From the NCBI GenBank assembly GCA_039822105.1, contig JBCBMW010000018.1, positions 1 through 64,000 on the forward strand: DNA of 64,000 nucleotides, given 5' to 3'. The notes beneath the pieces were generated by a model. The model ran no database searches. It saw nothing but the letters and a program-made list of their open reading frames with translations, and was not told the origin of the DNA. The DNA comes from Parvularcula sp039822105 (lineage in GTDB: Bacteria; Pseudomonadota; Alphaproteobacteria; Caulobacterales; Parvularculaceae). Each line of letters starts with the position of its first letter. Positions within the stretch are counted from its first letter, which is position 1. Below are positions 34,446 to 43,401 of the stretch, one piece after another. Both the position numbers and the translations under genes were made by a program.

Positions 34446-35561
34446 TTAGAGCCGGGCCGACTGCGACCCGGTGATCCCGCCCTGGAGCGCGAGCTCTGGG
34501 TCCTGTGGCTGCAGGTTGCGGCGCAGCTGGAAGTGAAGCTGCGGGCTCGAGACAGAGCCGGTCCGTCCCACTTTCGCGACAACCTGACCTTGGCGAACGA
34601 AATCACCCTTCCGTACGAGGATGGCATCGGTGTGTGCGTAGGCCGAGACCCAGCCGCCATCGTGGCGGATGAGAAGAAGATTGCCGTAGCCATCAAGCTC
34701 TGAGCCGCGGTAGACGACCTCACCATCGGCTGTCGCCCTGACAGGAGAACCCATGGGCGCTGCGATGTTGATTCCATCGCTCCGTACACCATCGACCTGA
34801 TCACCAAAGCCAGTCATCACACTACCACGCAGCGGCCAGGCAAAACGGCTGCGGGCGTCGACGTCAGCGGGCGTCGGCGGCAACACCGTTTCCTCGATCA
34901 TTTTGGCTTCGAGGGTCCGCTGCTCGGTGGTGGTGGTCGTCGGCCCGGTCGGCGAAGCGAAACCGCCAGAAGCGCCGCCAGGAATGGCGACCCGTTGGCC
35001 CACGGACAAAGTATAAGGCGTCACCATGTTGTTCACAGCGGCGATGTCTTGCACCGACACGCCGTAGCGGCGCGAGAGGCTGTAGAGCGTATCGCCAGGC
35101 TGGACCAAATGGGTGGAGCTGCCTGCGAAGTTCGGGCTCGCTTGCGGCGTGGTGCGCGGGGTCGGAACCGCTGGCGCCGCGATCTCACCAAACCGGGCTT
35201 GCTCGGCCGCCACCTGGCTGGTTCCGCCCATCGGAATGATGATGCCCTGCCCGATGGTTAGCGAGTAAGGAGCACTCAGCTGGTTTTTCGCAATGATGGC
35301 TGCCGGCGACACGGAGTAGATCCGGCCGATAGCATAGACCGTCTCACCGCCTTGCACGGTGTGCAGAAGCTCACCAGTTGGCGCAGGCGCGTCGTTGCTC
35401 TGATAGCTGAGATATTGAGGCGCACCGACAGGCGTGTGGCCCGGGTCGGTGCCATAGCGCACGGCCGGGGTGTCCTGCGCCGCGGCGCCGCCCGAAAGCG
35501 CTGCCAGACTGGCGAGGGTGAGACCTGCTGCGAGGTGATGGCGATAACGCACGAAAGGCAT
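34446..35561 (-). CDS. NlpD/DipM-like LysM + degenerate LytM (M23) protein
   Basis: 371 residues with a signal peptide (to about GAAAQ), two LysM domains (about 62-110 and 150-195; GGETVYAIGRIYSVSPAAI and PGDTLYSLSRRYGVSVQDI) that bind peptidoglycan, and a C-terminal LytM/M23 domain (about 250-360). The M23 zinc ligands look lost: the H-x3-D motif is replaced by RSDGINIAAP, and the HxH by QLHFQ. It is thus more likely an activator of an amidase at the division site (as NlpD, EnvC and DipM are) than an endopeptidase. It is read toward the DUF3108 gene and away from rnr. Confidence 0.85.
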   Translation of the reverse strand: MPFVRYRHHLAAGLTLASLAALSGGAAAQDTPAVRYGTDPGHTPVGAPQYLSYQSNDAPAPTGELLHTVQGGETVYAIGRIYSVSPAAIIAKNQLSAPYSLTIGQGIIIPMGGTSQVAAEQARFGEIAAPAVPTPRTTPQASPNFAGSSTHLVQPGDTLYSLSRRYGVSVQDIAAVNNMVTPYTLSVGQRVAIPGGASGGFASPTGPTTTTTEQRTLEAKMIEETVLPPTPADVDARSRFAWPLRGSVMTGFGDQVDGVRSDGINIAAPMGSPVRATADGEVVYRGSELDGYGNLLLIRHDGGWVSAYAHTDAILVRKGDFVRQGQVVAKVGRTGSVSSPQLHFQLRRNLQPQDPELALQGGITGSQSARL

Positions 35562-35696
35562 CGTCGGCTCCGCTCTTCATCGTGTTCGACTCTGGGACAG
35601 GCCTGCGCCGTTCTCCGTTAAGAAACAGCTAACCTGGCCTAACGCCGCCCTCCCCCTTCCGTTGCGCCCAAAAGCCAGGCAAAGCCCCTCGCATTC

Positions 35697-37949
35697 ATGA
35701 CATTTCCCACAAAAAAAGATCTCATCGCCTATATCGAGCGCGAAAATGCTGTTCGAAAACAGCCAGTTGACCGCCGCGAGATTGCTCGCGCCTTCGGTAT
35801 CAAAGGCCCCGCACGCGCTGACCTCCGCGCACTTTTGAAAGAGCTCGAAGCGGACGGCAGCCTTAACCTTGATGGCAAGAAGGCCAAACGGCCGGGACAA
35901 TTGCCGCCCGTCACCATTCTCGACGTGGTTAGCACCGACAGCGAAGGCGACCTCGTCTGTGTTCTCCCCAAAGTGGAGACGGAGCAGAAGGTGATCCTTC
36001 CCTCATCCCAAGCGGCAAAGGCGAAACCGCCGATTGGCGTCGGTGACCGCTTCCTCGGCCGTCTGTCGGAGAGTGGCGGAGAGCTCCGCGCCAAGGTCGT
36101 CAAAGCCTTTGGCAAAAGCGCCTCGCGGATGTTGGGTGTCTTCACCATGGACAGGAACGGCGGGCGGGTGGAGCCGGTCAGCCGGAAGGTGAAGAACGCC
36201 CTTCTTGTCGCCCGCGGCGATACGATGGACGCGGAGAACGGTGACCTCGTCTGGGCTGAGGCGAAGCCGCAAAAAGGGTACGGCCCGCCGCGCGGCCGTG
36301 TGACCGAGCGGCTCGGCTCCGTCGATGATGCGGCGAACCTCTCGCTGATCGCCCTGGCCGAGCATGACATCCGCCTCGACTTTCCTGATCGCGTGATCCG
36401 GGAGGCCAACGCCTTGGACGTTGAGGCTGATCCGCATCATGAGGATCTTCGCGAGACGCCGCTGGTCACCATCGACCCTGCCGAGGCGCGGGACCATGAC
36501 GACGCGGTGTTCGCCGAAGAAAAGGATGACGGCTTCCGCCTTTTGGTGGCGATTGCCGATGTCAGCTATTTCGTCCGCCCAGGAACCGCTCTCGACGCAG
36601 AGGCGGAAAGGCGCGGCAACTCGGTCTATCTTCCCGACAGGGTCGTTCCCATGCTGCCTGAGCGGCTGTCCAATGACCTTTGCTCTTTGAGAGAAGGCGA
36701 AGACCGGCTCGCGCTTGTTTGCGAGATCGAGATTGGTAAGCGCGGGGGCAAGAAGTCTCACCGTTTCTTCCGTGCGGTGATCAAGAACCACAAGAACCTC
36801 GCCTATGAGCGGGCCCAGGCGATTGAGGATGGTCACGAAAAGGGGCCGAAAGAGGTCAAAACCCTCTTCAAAGCCTATCGTGCCTTGATGGTGGCGCGAG
36901 AGCGGCGGGAGCCCCTCGATCTTGATATGCGCGAGCGGAAGCTCGTCATGGGCAAGGACGGCTTGATCGCCGGTGTGACGCGGAAAGATCGTCTGGATGC
37001 GCACCGATTGATTGAAGAGTTTATGGTGCTCGCCAATGTCTGTGCGGCGGAAACGCTCGAGGAGCGCGAGCGCACCTGTGTCTACCGCGTGCATGATCGG
37101 CCAGACCCTGAGCGCCTTGACGGCCTCAGGCTGTATCTGGAAGGGCTCGGCTACACCCTGCCGAAGGGTGATGAGGTGCGCGCCTCCAACCTCAACGGCG
37201 TTCTGCAAAAGGCGCGGGAGAAGGATGAGCTCGACATCATCGCGATGTCAGTCCTCCGTGCCCAGAGCCAAGCGATCTATGACACCACCAATATCGGTCA
37301 TTTCGGACTGTCGCTGAAGCGCTACGCTCACTTTACGTCTCCCATCCGCCGGTACGCTGATTTGACCGTACACCGAGGGATCGTGCGAGGCCTTGGTCTA
37401 GGGGCTGGCGGTGTTGACGATGCTGATGAGGTCCGTCTACCGAAGATCGCTGAGGACATCTCAATCTGCGAACGTGCAGCTGTTTCCGCAGAGCGCGACA
37501 CCGAGGCGCGCATGCTGGCCGCGTTCCTGGAAGAGCAAACCGGCGCTGTTTTCCACGGCCGGATCAGCGGCGTCACCCGCGCGGGGCTGTTCATCGCGCT
37601 CGATGAGACGGGAGCGGACGGCTTTGTCCCGATGCGGTCGTTAGGCTGGGAGCGGTTTGAACACGATGAAGGCAAAAAAGCGCTGATCTCGGAGCATTCC
37701 GGCGCGGCCTACACGCTAGGCCAACCGGTGCAGGTTCGCCTCCTTGAGGTCACGCCGCTCCAGGGCGGTTTGCGGTTCGAGATGCTCTCCAAACCGCGCC
37801 AGGCGAAAGAGGATGACGCCCCCAAGAGCCGCCACCAAAAGGCCAAGGCCGCGGCGGCCCGCGCGTCCGGCAAGAAGCCACGCAAGCCCAAACCGAAACC
37901 GGCGCCGGCTCCCGCCAAACTGACCCGCAGGCCGCGTAAGAAGCGCTAG
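35697..37949 (+). CDS. rnr: Ribonuclease R (exoribonuclease II family)
   Basis: A 750-residue 3'-5' exoribonuclease. It has an N-terminal winged-helix-like and cold-shock region, the RNB domain with the Asp cluster DPAEARDHDDAV near residue 260 and SYFVRPGTALDAEAERRGNSVYLPDRVVPMLP, then GLSLKRYAHFTSPIRRYADLTVHR, an S1 domain (about 615-690), and a Lys/Pro/Arg-rich tail (KKPRKPKPKP) as in RNase R rather than RNase II. It degrades structured RNA in quality control. Start ATG 35697. The ArsR gene follows in the same direction with its own operators. Confidence 0.95.
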   Translation: MTFPTKKDLIAYIERENAVRKQPVDRREIARAFGIKGPARADLRALLKELEADGSLNLDGKKAKRPGQLPPVTILDVVSTDSEGDLVCVLPKVETEQKVILPSSQAAKAKPPIGVGDRFLGRLSESGGELRAKVVKAFGKSASRMLGVFTMDRNGGRVEPVSRKVKNALLVARGDTMDAENGDLVWAEAKPQKGYGPPRGRVTERLGSVDDAANLSLIALAEHDIRLDFPDRVIREANALDVEADPHHEDLRETPLVTIDPAEARDHDDAVFAEEKDDGFRLLVAIADVSYFVRPGTALDAEAERRGNSVYLPDRVVPMLPERLSNDLCSLREGEDRLALVCEIEIGKRGGKKSHRFFRAVIKNHKNLAYERAQAIEDGHEKGPKEVKTLFKAYRALMVARERREPLDLDMRERKLVMGKDGLIAGVTRKDRLDAHRLIEEFMVLANVCAAETLEERERTCVYRVHDRPDPERLDGLRLYLEGLGYTLPKGDEVRASNLNGVLQKAREKDELDIIAMSVLRAQSQAIYDTTNIGHFGLSLKRYAHFTSPIRRYADLTVHRGIVRGLGLGAGGVDDADEVRLPKIAEDISICERAAVSAERDTEARMLAAFLEEQTGAVFHGRISGVTRAGLFIALDETGADGFVPMRSLGWERFEHDEGKKALISEHSGAAYTLGQPVQVRLLEVTPLQGGLRFEMLSKPRQAKEDDAPKSRHQKAKAAAARASGKKPRKPKPKPAPAPAKLTRRPRKKR

Positions 37950-37960
37950 CTGCAGATTAT

Positions 37961-38016
37961 TCAACCGGTCGGTTGACTATTGAGCTCGCTACCCCGATAC
38001 TCAACCACATGGTTGA
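37961..38016. promoter_or_regulatory. Twin ArsR-type operators TCAACC-N4-GGTTGA
   Basis: Two copies of TCAACC-N4-GGTTGA occur at 37961-37976 and 38001-38016, exactly 40 bases apart (about four helical turns, same face). The second covers the start codon of the ArsR gene (38009-38011). No other site of this form was noticed nearby. Position and symmetry suggest autoregulation by the ArsR protein encoded just downstream. Confidence 0.75.
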
Positions 38017-38338
38017 ACAAAATGATCTCGACGGCATTTTTGCCGCCCTCGCCGACCCCACGCGCCGCGCGCTCTTGGCGCGTCTGAGCAAGGGGAACGC
38101 GACCGTGAGTGACCTCGCCAAACCCCTCTCGATGAGCCTCGCTGGCGCATCGAAACACATTCAAGTGCTCGAGCGAGCAGGCCTTGTCAGTCGGCGGAGG
38201 GAAGGCAGGCAGCATATCTTGGCGCTTGAGGTGAGACGCCTCCGCCGCGCGCATGATTGGCTCCAGCGCTACGCCGTGTTCTGGACCAACGCACTTGATG
38301 CCCTCGAAGAGGCTCTACTGGAGGATTCCGATGACTGA
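38009..38338 (+). CDS. ArsR-family winged-helix regulator
   Basis: From ATG 38009 the product has 109 residues and matches the ArsR/SmtB type without metal-binding cysteines: FAALADPTRRALLARLSKGNATVSDLA, then LAGASKHIQVLERAGLVSRRREGRQHI with the recognition helix and wing. This group is usually paired with an SRPBCC/AHSA1 gene, as here; the pair overlaps by eight bases. It is likely autoregulated through the twin inverted repeats around its start. Confidence 0.92.
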   Translation: MVEQNDLDGIFAALADPTRRALLARLSKGNATVSDLAKPLSMSLAGASKHIQVLERAGLVSRRREGRQHILALEVRRLRRAHDWLQRYAVFWTNALDALEEALLEDSDD

Positions 38339-38852
38339 CGTTCAGCTTTATGACGACCACCTGACGATCGAACGCAACTTACCTGCACCGCCAGAGAAAG
38401 TGTGGGAGTATCTGGTGAACCCCGAGCTCCGTCAGAAATGGTTCTGCGCTGGAGCCACGGATGACAATGTCGACGGGACGATCCATCTCGACTTCGACCA
38501 TTCCCGCATCTCGAACCAGACGCCGCAAGGCCTCACCGATTGCGGTGAACCGGTTCTGATGAAGGGCACACTGACAGCTTTTGATCCGCCTCACCGGCTC
38601 GCTTTCATCTGGCACGAGAGCGAGGGAGGAGAGACGCATGTCACGATTACGCTGACGGCGCGCGACGGGGGTACGACGCTGCATCTCGTGCATGACCGGA
38701 TAGCAGACGCCGAGCACAAATGGGGCGTGTCAGCGGGATGGCATGCCCATCTCGACCTGCTGGTCGATCTGATCTCCGGGCAGCCCGCGCGGGACTTCTG
38801 GGGGCACTATGGCCCCCTCGAAGCGATGTATAAGGAGCTGATCGCAGGTTAA
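38331..38852 (+). CDS. SRPBCC / AHSA1-type lipid-binding-fold protein
   Basis: I start at ATG 38331, giving 173 residues: an opening LTIERNLPAPPEKVWEYLVNPELRQKWF typical of AHSA1 proteins, then FDPPHRLAFIWHE and the final WHAHLDLLVDLI. The helix-grip fold binds hydrophobic ligands; the ligand is unknown. It is co-translated with the ArsR gene and converges on carA, sharing TTAA. Confidence 0.9.
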   Translation: MTDVQLYDDHLTIERNLPAPPEKVWEYLVNPELRQKWFCAGATDDNVDGTIHLDFDHSRISNQTPQGLTDCGEPVLMKGTLTAFDPPHRLAFIWHESEGGETHVTITLTARDGGTTLHLVHDRIADAEHKWGVSAGWHAHLDLLVDLISGQPARDFWGHYGPLEAMYKELIAG

Positions 38853-40039
38853 GCGGCCGCCTTCTCCGAGCGCATCAGTTCGACGAACTGGTCAAAGACA
38901 GGGAAGCTGTCTTCTGGGCCGGGGCTGGCTTCTGGGTGGTGCTGCACCGCCATGGCAGGCGCGCCAGCGACCTTGATGCCCGCATTGGTGCCGTCGAAAA
39001 GCGACGTGTAGGTCGCCTCAACGCCGTCAGGCAGCGAGGATTCGTCGACGGCGAAGCCATGGTTCATCGAGACAATCTCGACCTTGCCGGTCGCATGCTC
39101 TTTGACCGGATGGTTCGCGCCGTGGTGGCCCTGCTCCATCTTCATGGTCTTCGCGCCAAGCGCCAGAGCCATCATCTGGTGGCCAAGGCAGATGCCAAAG
39201 GTCGGCACCCGTGCATCAATCAGCTGACGGATCACGGGAGCTGCGTATTCAGCTGTCGCCGCCGGGTCACCGGGGCCGTTGCTCAAAAGGACACCATCCG
39301 GGCGCATCGCCATGATCTCATCAAAGCTCGTGCTCGCAGGCACCGCCGTGACGCGGCAACCCGCAAGGTTGAGCCGGTGTACGATGTTCTTCTTCACGCC
39401 AAAATCGATCAGCACACAGTGCGGCGCACCCGTGACGGTGCCAGCCGCGGCGAAGGACATCGGACGATCCGTCGTCACCTCTTTGGCGAGATCCATACCA
39501 ACAAGACCGGTCCAGCCCTTGGCCTTGGCAATCAGAGCTTCCTGATCGAACTGGCCGTTGGGGTTATGGGCAATCACGCCGTTGGGCATCCCCTCCTCAC
39601 GGATACGGATGGTCAAAGCGCGGGTGTCGATGCCGGAGAGCGCGATGATCCCGCGGCGGCGAAGCCAAGCCTCAAAATCAAGCCGTGAGCGGTGGTTTGA
39701 CGGGCTGGTCACCGGGGTGCGAACGATACAGCCCCGCGCCGCCATTGCGGCATTTGCGGCTGTGTTCTCGATGTCCTCGTCGTTCACCCCAACATTACCG
39801 ATATGGGGGAAGGTGAAGGTCACGATCTGTGCCGCATAGGAGGGATCGGTCAGGATCTCCTGGTAGCCGGTCATGGCCGTATTGAAACAAACCTCGCCGA
39901 CAGCATCGCCAACAGCGCCAAAACCTTGGCCTTCGAGGACGGTTCCATCATCCAAAACCAAAAGGCCGGTTGGACGACGGGGGCTCAACTCTTGACTCAA
40001 TCTCAGTGGCACATCATCTCCCGCGGCGCCCTCGATCAC
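38849..40039 (-). CDS. carA: Carbamoyl-phosphate synthase small subunit
   Basis: 396 residues. The N-terminal CPSase_sm_chain domain has LVLDDGTVLEGQGFG, FNTAMTGYQEILTDPSY and GIDTRALTIRIR. The C-terminal class I glutamine amidotransferase has nucleophile FGICLGHQMMALALG and catalytic HHPEASPGPED. It feeds ammonia from glutamine to CarB for arginine and pyrimidine synthesis; carB is not in the window. It is divergent from yqeY, as in many alphaproteobacteria. Confidence 0.95.
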   Translation of the reverse strand: MIEGAAGDDVPLRLSQELSPRRPTGLLVLDDGTVLEGQGFGAVGDAVGEVCFNTAMTGYQEILTDPSYAAQIVTFTFPHIGNVGVNDEDIENTAANAAMAARGCIVRTPVTSPSNHRSRLDFEAWLRRRGIIALSGIDTRALTIRIREEGMPNGVIAHNPNGQFDQEALIAKAKGWTGLVGMDLAKEVTTDRPMSFAAAGTVTGAPHCVLIDFGVKKNIVHRLNLAGCRVTAVPASTSFDEIMAMRPDGVLLSNGPGDPAATAEYAAPVIRQLIDARVPTFGICLGHQMMALALGAKTMKMEQGHHGANHPVKEHATGKVEIVSMNHGFAVDESSLPDGVEATYTSLFDGTNAGIKVAGAPAMAVQHHPEASPGPEDSFPVFDQFVELMRSEKAAA

Positions 40040-40158
40040 AGACGTGAGAGGGTGGCCTTTCTCAGCGCAAACGATCGCGTCTCTAATCAGATCCGCGAGG
40101 AGCGCAAGAGGCTAGTGAAGAATGGCGGGCAGCACATACAGTCGCACCGCCGAAGAGG

Positions 40159-40641
40159 ATGACAATGACCGACGAGTACGGGCAACTCGCTAAACAGATC
40201 GCCGCCGACATGAAGACGGCGATGAAACAGCGAGATGACAAGCTTCGACTGGCGACCCTCCGCCTTATGCAGGCCGCGATTCAGGACCGCGATATTCAAG
40301 CGCGGGCCGAGGATCGCTGCTGCGGCCTGGCCAATGACGAGGTCGAGGCGGTGCTGACCAAAATGGTCAAGCAGCGCGAAGAGAGCGCCAAAACCTACGA
40401 GGACGCAGGCCGAATCGAATTGGCTGAGCAAGAGCGTTCGGAAATCGAGATCATTCGGGCCTACCTGCCGGAGCAGATGAGCGCCGATGAGATCGCGACC
40501 GCGGTCGATACGGTGATCTCCGATGTCGGCGCCGAAGGCCTCAAAGACATGGGCAAGTGCATGGGCGCGCTGAAGGCGGCCTATGCGGGCCGCATGGACT
40601 TTTCAGCCGCCAACAAGGTGGTGAAAGAGCGCCTGGCTTAA
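40159..40641 (+). CDS. GatB/YqeY-domain protein
   Basis: About 160 residues (ATG 40159; ATG 40165 equally possible). Blocks: MKQRDDKLRLATLRLMQAAIQDRDIQAR, VLTKMVKQREESAKTYEDAGR, LPEQMSADEI and DMGKCMGALKAAYAGRMDFSAAN. The protein resembles the tRNA-binding tail of GatB but acts alone; the role is unknown. It lies between carA and dnaG, a conserved order in this class, and shares TTAA with the convergent gene. Confidence 0.9.
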   Translation: MTMTDEYGQLAKQIAADMKTAMKQRDDKLRLATLRLMQAAIQDRDIQARAEDRCCGLANDEVEAVLTKMVKQREESAKTYEDAGRIELAEQERSEIEIIRAYLPEQMSADEIATAVDTVISDVGAEGLKDMGKCMGALKAAYAGRMDFSAANKVVKERLA

Positions 40642-41372
40642 GCCGCGCGGCGTTTCTTGGCCTTGGCCAGAAACGCCAGGCCAGCCGGGAACAGCAAGAG
40701 CGCGCCTGGAACCGGCACCTCGCCTGGAGGGCCCGTGATGGTGGGCGGCGGAACGATGACGCCGCCTGGGCCCGAAAGTCCTGGGAAGACGATCTGAGGC
40801 AGCGGTCCAAGCGGTGTGGCAGCCGCAGGGCTGACCAGTGGGTCGATCAACGACGCCTGCAGAGGCGCTGTTGGGATTCCTGAGAAGGTGCCATCGGCAG
40901 AACCGCCGAGGCTGGTGGGAACGATTTTCACGGCCTCGGTTTCAGGGCCGCCCATGCCGGTCCACTCCGACGGATCATCACCGGGGTCAAAATCACTGCC
41001 CTTGCCGTAAAGGCCAGCGTCCACGATCCGCTGGTAGAGCCCCTCTTCCTGCGCCTCGTAGAACTCCCGGACCTCAGCCTCAGAGCGCTCACGGAAGGCA
41101 TCGATGCTCTCCTCTGAGCCCTCCAGCGCTACCGTGCGTTCAGGATCAAGAACGCCGTAAGCCTCATCAGCCGTCGCTGCGCGCTCCCGCGCGGCCACCC
41201 ACTCTGCCTCGGTCATTTCGTCGGAATCGTCCGACATCATCAGGCCAAACGTGGCCAGACCGCCCGCAGTGCCCAGTAGAACGAGCAGCAGCACAAGCAC
41301 AAGGTTGCGAAGAGCTTTCGGCCCATTTGCATCAAGGCCGTTCTGCGCAGTCTTTGGATCCTCAATCGTCAC
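40638..41372 (-). CDS. Membrane-anchored protein with a PEP-CTERM-like C-terminal sorting signal
   Basis: I choose GTG 41372, giving 244 residues; no strong Shine-Dalgarno is seen and the start is uncertain. After a short cytoplasmic stretch comes one hydrophobic helix (NLVLVLLLVLLGTAGGLATF), then an acidic region and a Gly/Pro-rich segment (PLPQIVFPGLSGPGG). The C-terminus has the three-part pattern of a PEP-CTERM/VPLPA-type signal: VPVPGA, then a hydrophobic helix, then KAKKRR. Such signals are cut by exosortases in organisms that secrete exopolysaccharide. No exosortase gene is in the window. The long upstream frame to 41639 overlaps the dnaG 5' end and is rejected. Confidence 0.65.
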   Translation of the reverse strand: MTIEDPKTAQNGLDANGPKALRNLVLVLLLVLLGTAGGLATFGLMMSDDSDEMTEAEWVAARERAATADEAYGVLDPERTVALEGSEESIDAFRERSEAEVREFYEAQEEGLYQRIVDAGLYGKGSDFDPGDDPSEWTGMGGPETEAVKIVPTSLGGSADGTFSGIPTAPLQASLIDPLVSPAAATPLGPLPQIVFPGLSGPGGVIVPPPTITGPPGEVPVPGALLLFPAGLAFLAKAKKRRAA

Positions 41373-41511
41373 GGATGATGTTAACCTTTGATTGCACTGC
41401 GGAAAGCAGCCTGCTCCGACAGAAGTGCAAGTTCGCGACCATATAACAAATTTGCGAAAATGTTGAGTGTTTCGTGTAGCGGTGGTGCTACGTTGCCTAT
41501 ACGATTTGCGC

Positions 41512-43368
41512 GTGAGTCGATTTCCGCCCTCCTTTCTCGACGAAATCCGTTCCCGTTTGCGGGCCTCTGACATCATTGGACGGCATGTCCAACTGAAGAA
41601 AGCAGGCCGCGAATTCAGGGGCTTAAGCCCCTTCAACAAGGAGCGAACGCCCAGCTTCTATGTAAACGACGACAAGGCGATGTTCTTCGATTTTTCTGCG
41701 GGGCAGTCGGGCGATATCTTTAAATTTTTAATGCTCACGCAGAATAAGACCTTTCCCGAGGCCGTGGAAGAATTGGCGGGTATGGCGGGTCTCGAAATCC
41801 CCCAATCGACCCCTGAAGAAAGTAAACGTCTGTCCGAAAGGGAGACACTTCTTAACCTTTTGACCGATGCCGCGCGTTTCTTTGCGGCACAACTGAGAGG
41901 CGAGGACGGGCTGGCGGCTCGCCAATACCTTTTGCAGCGAGGCGTCAGCGCGGAAAGCTTGAAGCGGTTTGGCCTCGGATATGCGCCAAGCGGCCGGGAC
42001 ACGCTCAAACGCTTCTTCCTCGGCCGCGGCGTCAGCGAAGAGCTGATGGTGCGGGTGGGCCTGCTGATTGAGCCCGAGGGCGGCCGCGCCCGCTATGACC
42101 GTTTCCGCGACCGGGTGATGTTTCCCATCACCGATGCGCGGGGCCGGGTCATCGCCTTTGGCGGTCGCGCGCTCTCAAAGGACGTGCAGGCGAAGTATCT
42201 CAACTCGCCGGAGACCGAGGTTTTCCACAAAGGGCGGGTTCTCTACAATTTCACCCGCGCTCGGGAGCGTCTGAAGGGTGAGACCCCTCTCCTCATTTGT
42301 GAGGGCTACATGGATGCCCTCGCGCTGGATGCGGCCGGATATGCCGCCGTGGCGCCGCTCGGCACCGCGCTGACAGAGGATCAGCTCGCCCTCCTCTGGC
42401 GGCTCGAGCGGGCCCCGACCCTGTGCTTTGATGGCGATCGCGCGGGCCGAGCCGCCGCTGAACGGGCCCTGGACAGGGCCCTGCCAAAACTCTCAGCCAA
42501 GCAATCGCTGCGGTTCGCGTTTCTGCCGGAGGGCCAGGACCCAGACGACCTTCTCAAGCAAGGCGGACAAGAGGCGATGGACGCCGTCCTCGCCGCCCGC
42601 ACCGACCCCGAGACCACCATGTGGCGCCTCGCGTCAGAACGTCACGGCACAAGCTCCGCTGAAAAGCTCGCGGCCTTTGAAACCGAGCTGCGGGAACGGA
42701 CCCAGCAGATCGCCGATCCCGCCTTACGCGGCCATCTCCAGGCCGCCTTCAAGGACCGGTTTTACAAGCTCCGCGGTGAGCTTTTCGCGGCCAACAAGCA
42801 GCAGCGCGGACGCGGCGCGCCGCGCAAAGGCCCGGCCCGCCTCTCGGACGCCCTACGCCACCGGATTGGCCAGGGCATGACCGCAGGGCGCCAAGGGGCG
42901 GTTCGCGAGGCCCAGCTGGTGGTCGGCCTCATCCACCATCCGCAGCTTTTTCATCAATTTGAAACCGATATCCTGGCGCTATCTCTAGACGAGCCGAACC
43001 TAGCCAAACTGTGGAGCCGCATTATCGACGCGATCGTTGCAGATCCTGCTCTTGACAGCGGAACCCTTCGTTCTCAGTTGACGGGTTGGTCAGAAGCGGA
43101 GGCTACCTACCAGCGATGGTCTGAGGACCCCCTGGTCAAGGTCGTCCGGTTCACACGACATGATGCGAGCGATGAGGAAGCGGCCGCCGGATGGCGCGAC
43201 GCTTATCTTATCAATCGTCGGCTCAAGGTTTTGAGCGCCGAGGTCAATGAGGCGGGGGCGGAAGCTCATATTGACCCAGGGCGCGAGAAAATATGGTTGG
43301 ATTCTGTGCGCCACAGCCTCGCGGCGCACCATGATGATGAAGCTTCCGAGGGCGGCGCCGCAGACTAA
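41512..43368 (+). CDS. dnaG: DNA primase
   Basis: From GTG 41512 (MSRFPPSFLDEIRSRL) the protein has 618 residues: an N-terminal CHC2-like domain, the TOPRIM core (GGRALSKDVQAKYLNSPET, CEGYMDALALDAAGY, CFDGDRAGRAAAERAL) and a C-terminal helicase-interacting region. The zinc ligands C-x2-H...C-x2-C of the first domain are replaced by Ser39, Asn42, Asp60 and Ala63, while the neighbours (PF, TPSF, GD) are kept. It makes RNA primers for replication. It is followed 33 bases later by rpoD. Confidence 0.94.
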   Translation: MSRFPPSFLDEIRSRLRASDIIGRHVQLKKAGREFRGLSPFNKERTPSFYVNDDKAMFFDFSAGQSGDIFKFLMLTQNKTFPEAVEELAGMAGLEIPQSTPEESKRLSERETLLNLLTDAARFFAAQLRGEDGLAARQYLLQRGVSAESLKRFGLGYAPSGRDTLKRFFLGRGVSEELMVRVGLLIEPEGGRARYDRFRDRVMFPITDARGRVIAFGGRALSKDVQAKYLNSPETEVFHKGRVLYNFTRARERLKGETPLLICEGYMDALALDAAGYAAVAPLGTALTEDQLALLWRLERAPTLCFDGDRAGRAAAERALDRALPKLSAKQSLRFAFLPEGQDPDDLLKQGGQEAMDAVLAARTDPETTMWRLASERHGTSSAEKLAAFETELRERTQQIADPALRGHLQAAFKDRFYKLRGELFAANKQQRGRGAPRKGPARLSDALRHRIGQGMTAGRQGAVREAQLVVGLIHHPQLFHQFETDILALSLDEPNLAKLWSRIIDAIVADPALDSGTLRSQLTGWSEAEATYQRWSEDPLVKVVRFTRHDASDEEAAAGWRDAYLINRRLKVLSAEVNEAGAEAHIDPGREKIWLDSVRHSLAAHHDDEASEGGAAD

Positions 43369-43401
43369 AGGCCCCTCCTCCGCGTTGTGAGAAAAGGCTC
43401 T

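Noticed and set aside
41373..41639. Longer N-terminus of the PEP-CTERM-like protein
   Set aside because: It would overlap the dnaG start on the other strand and is rich in Arg/Ser without features.
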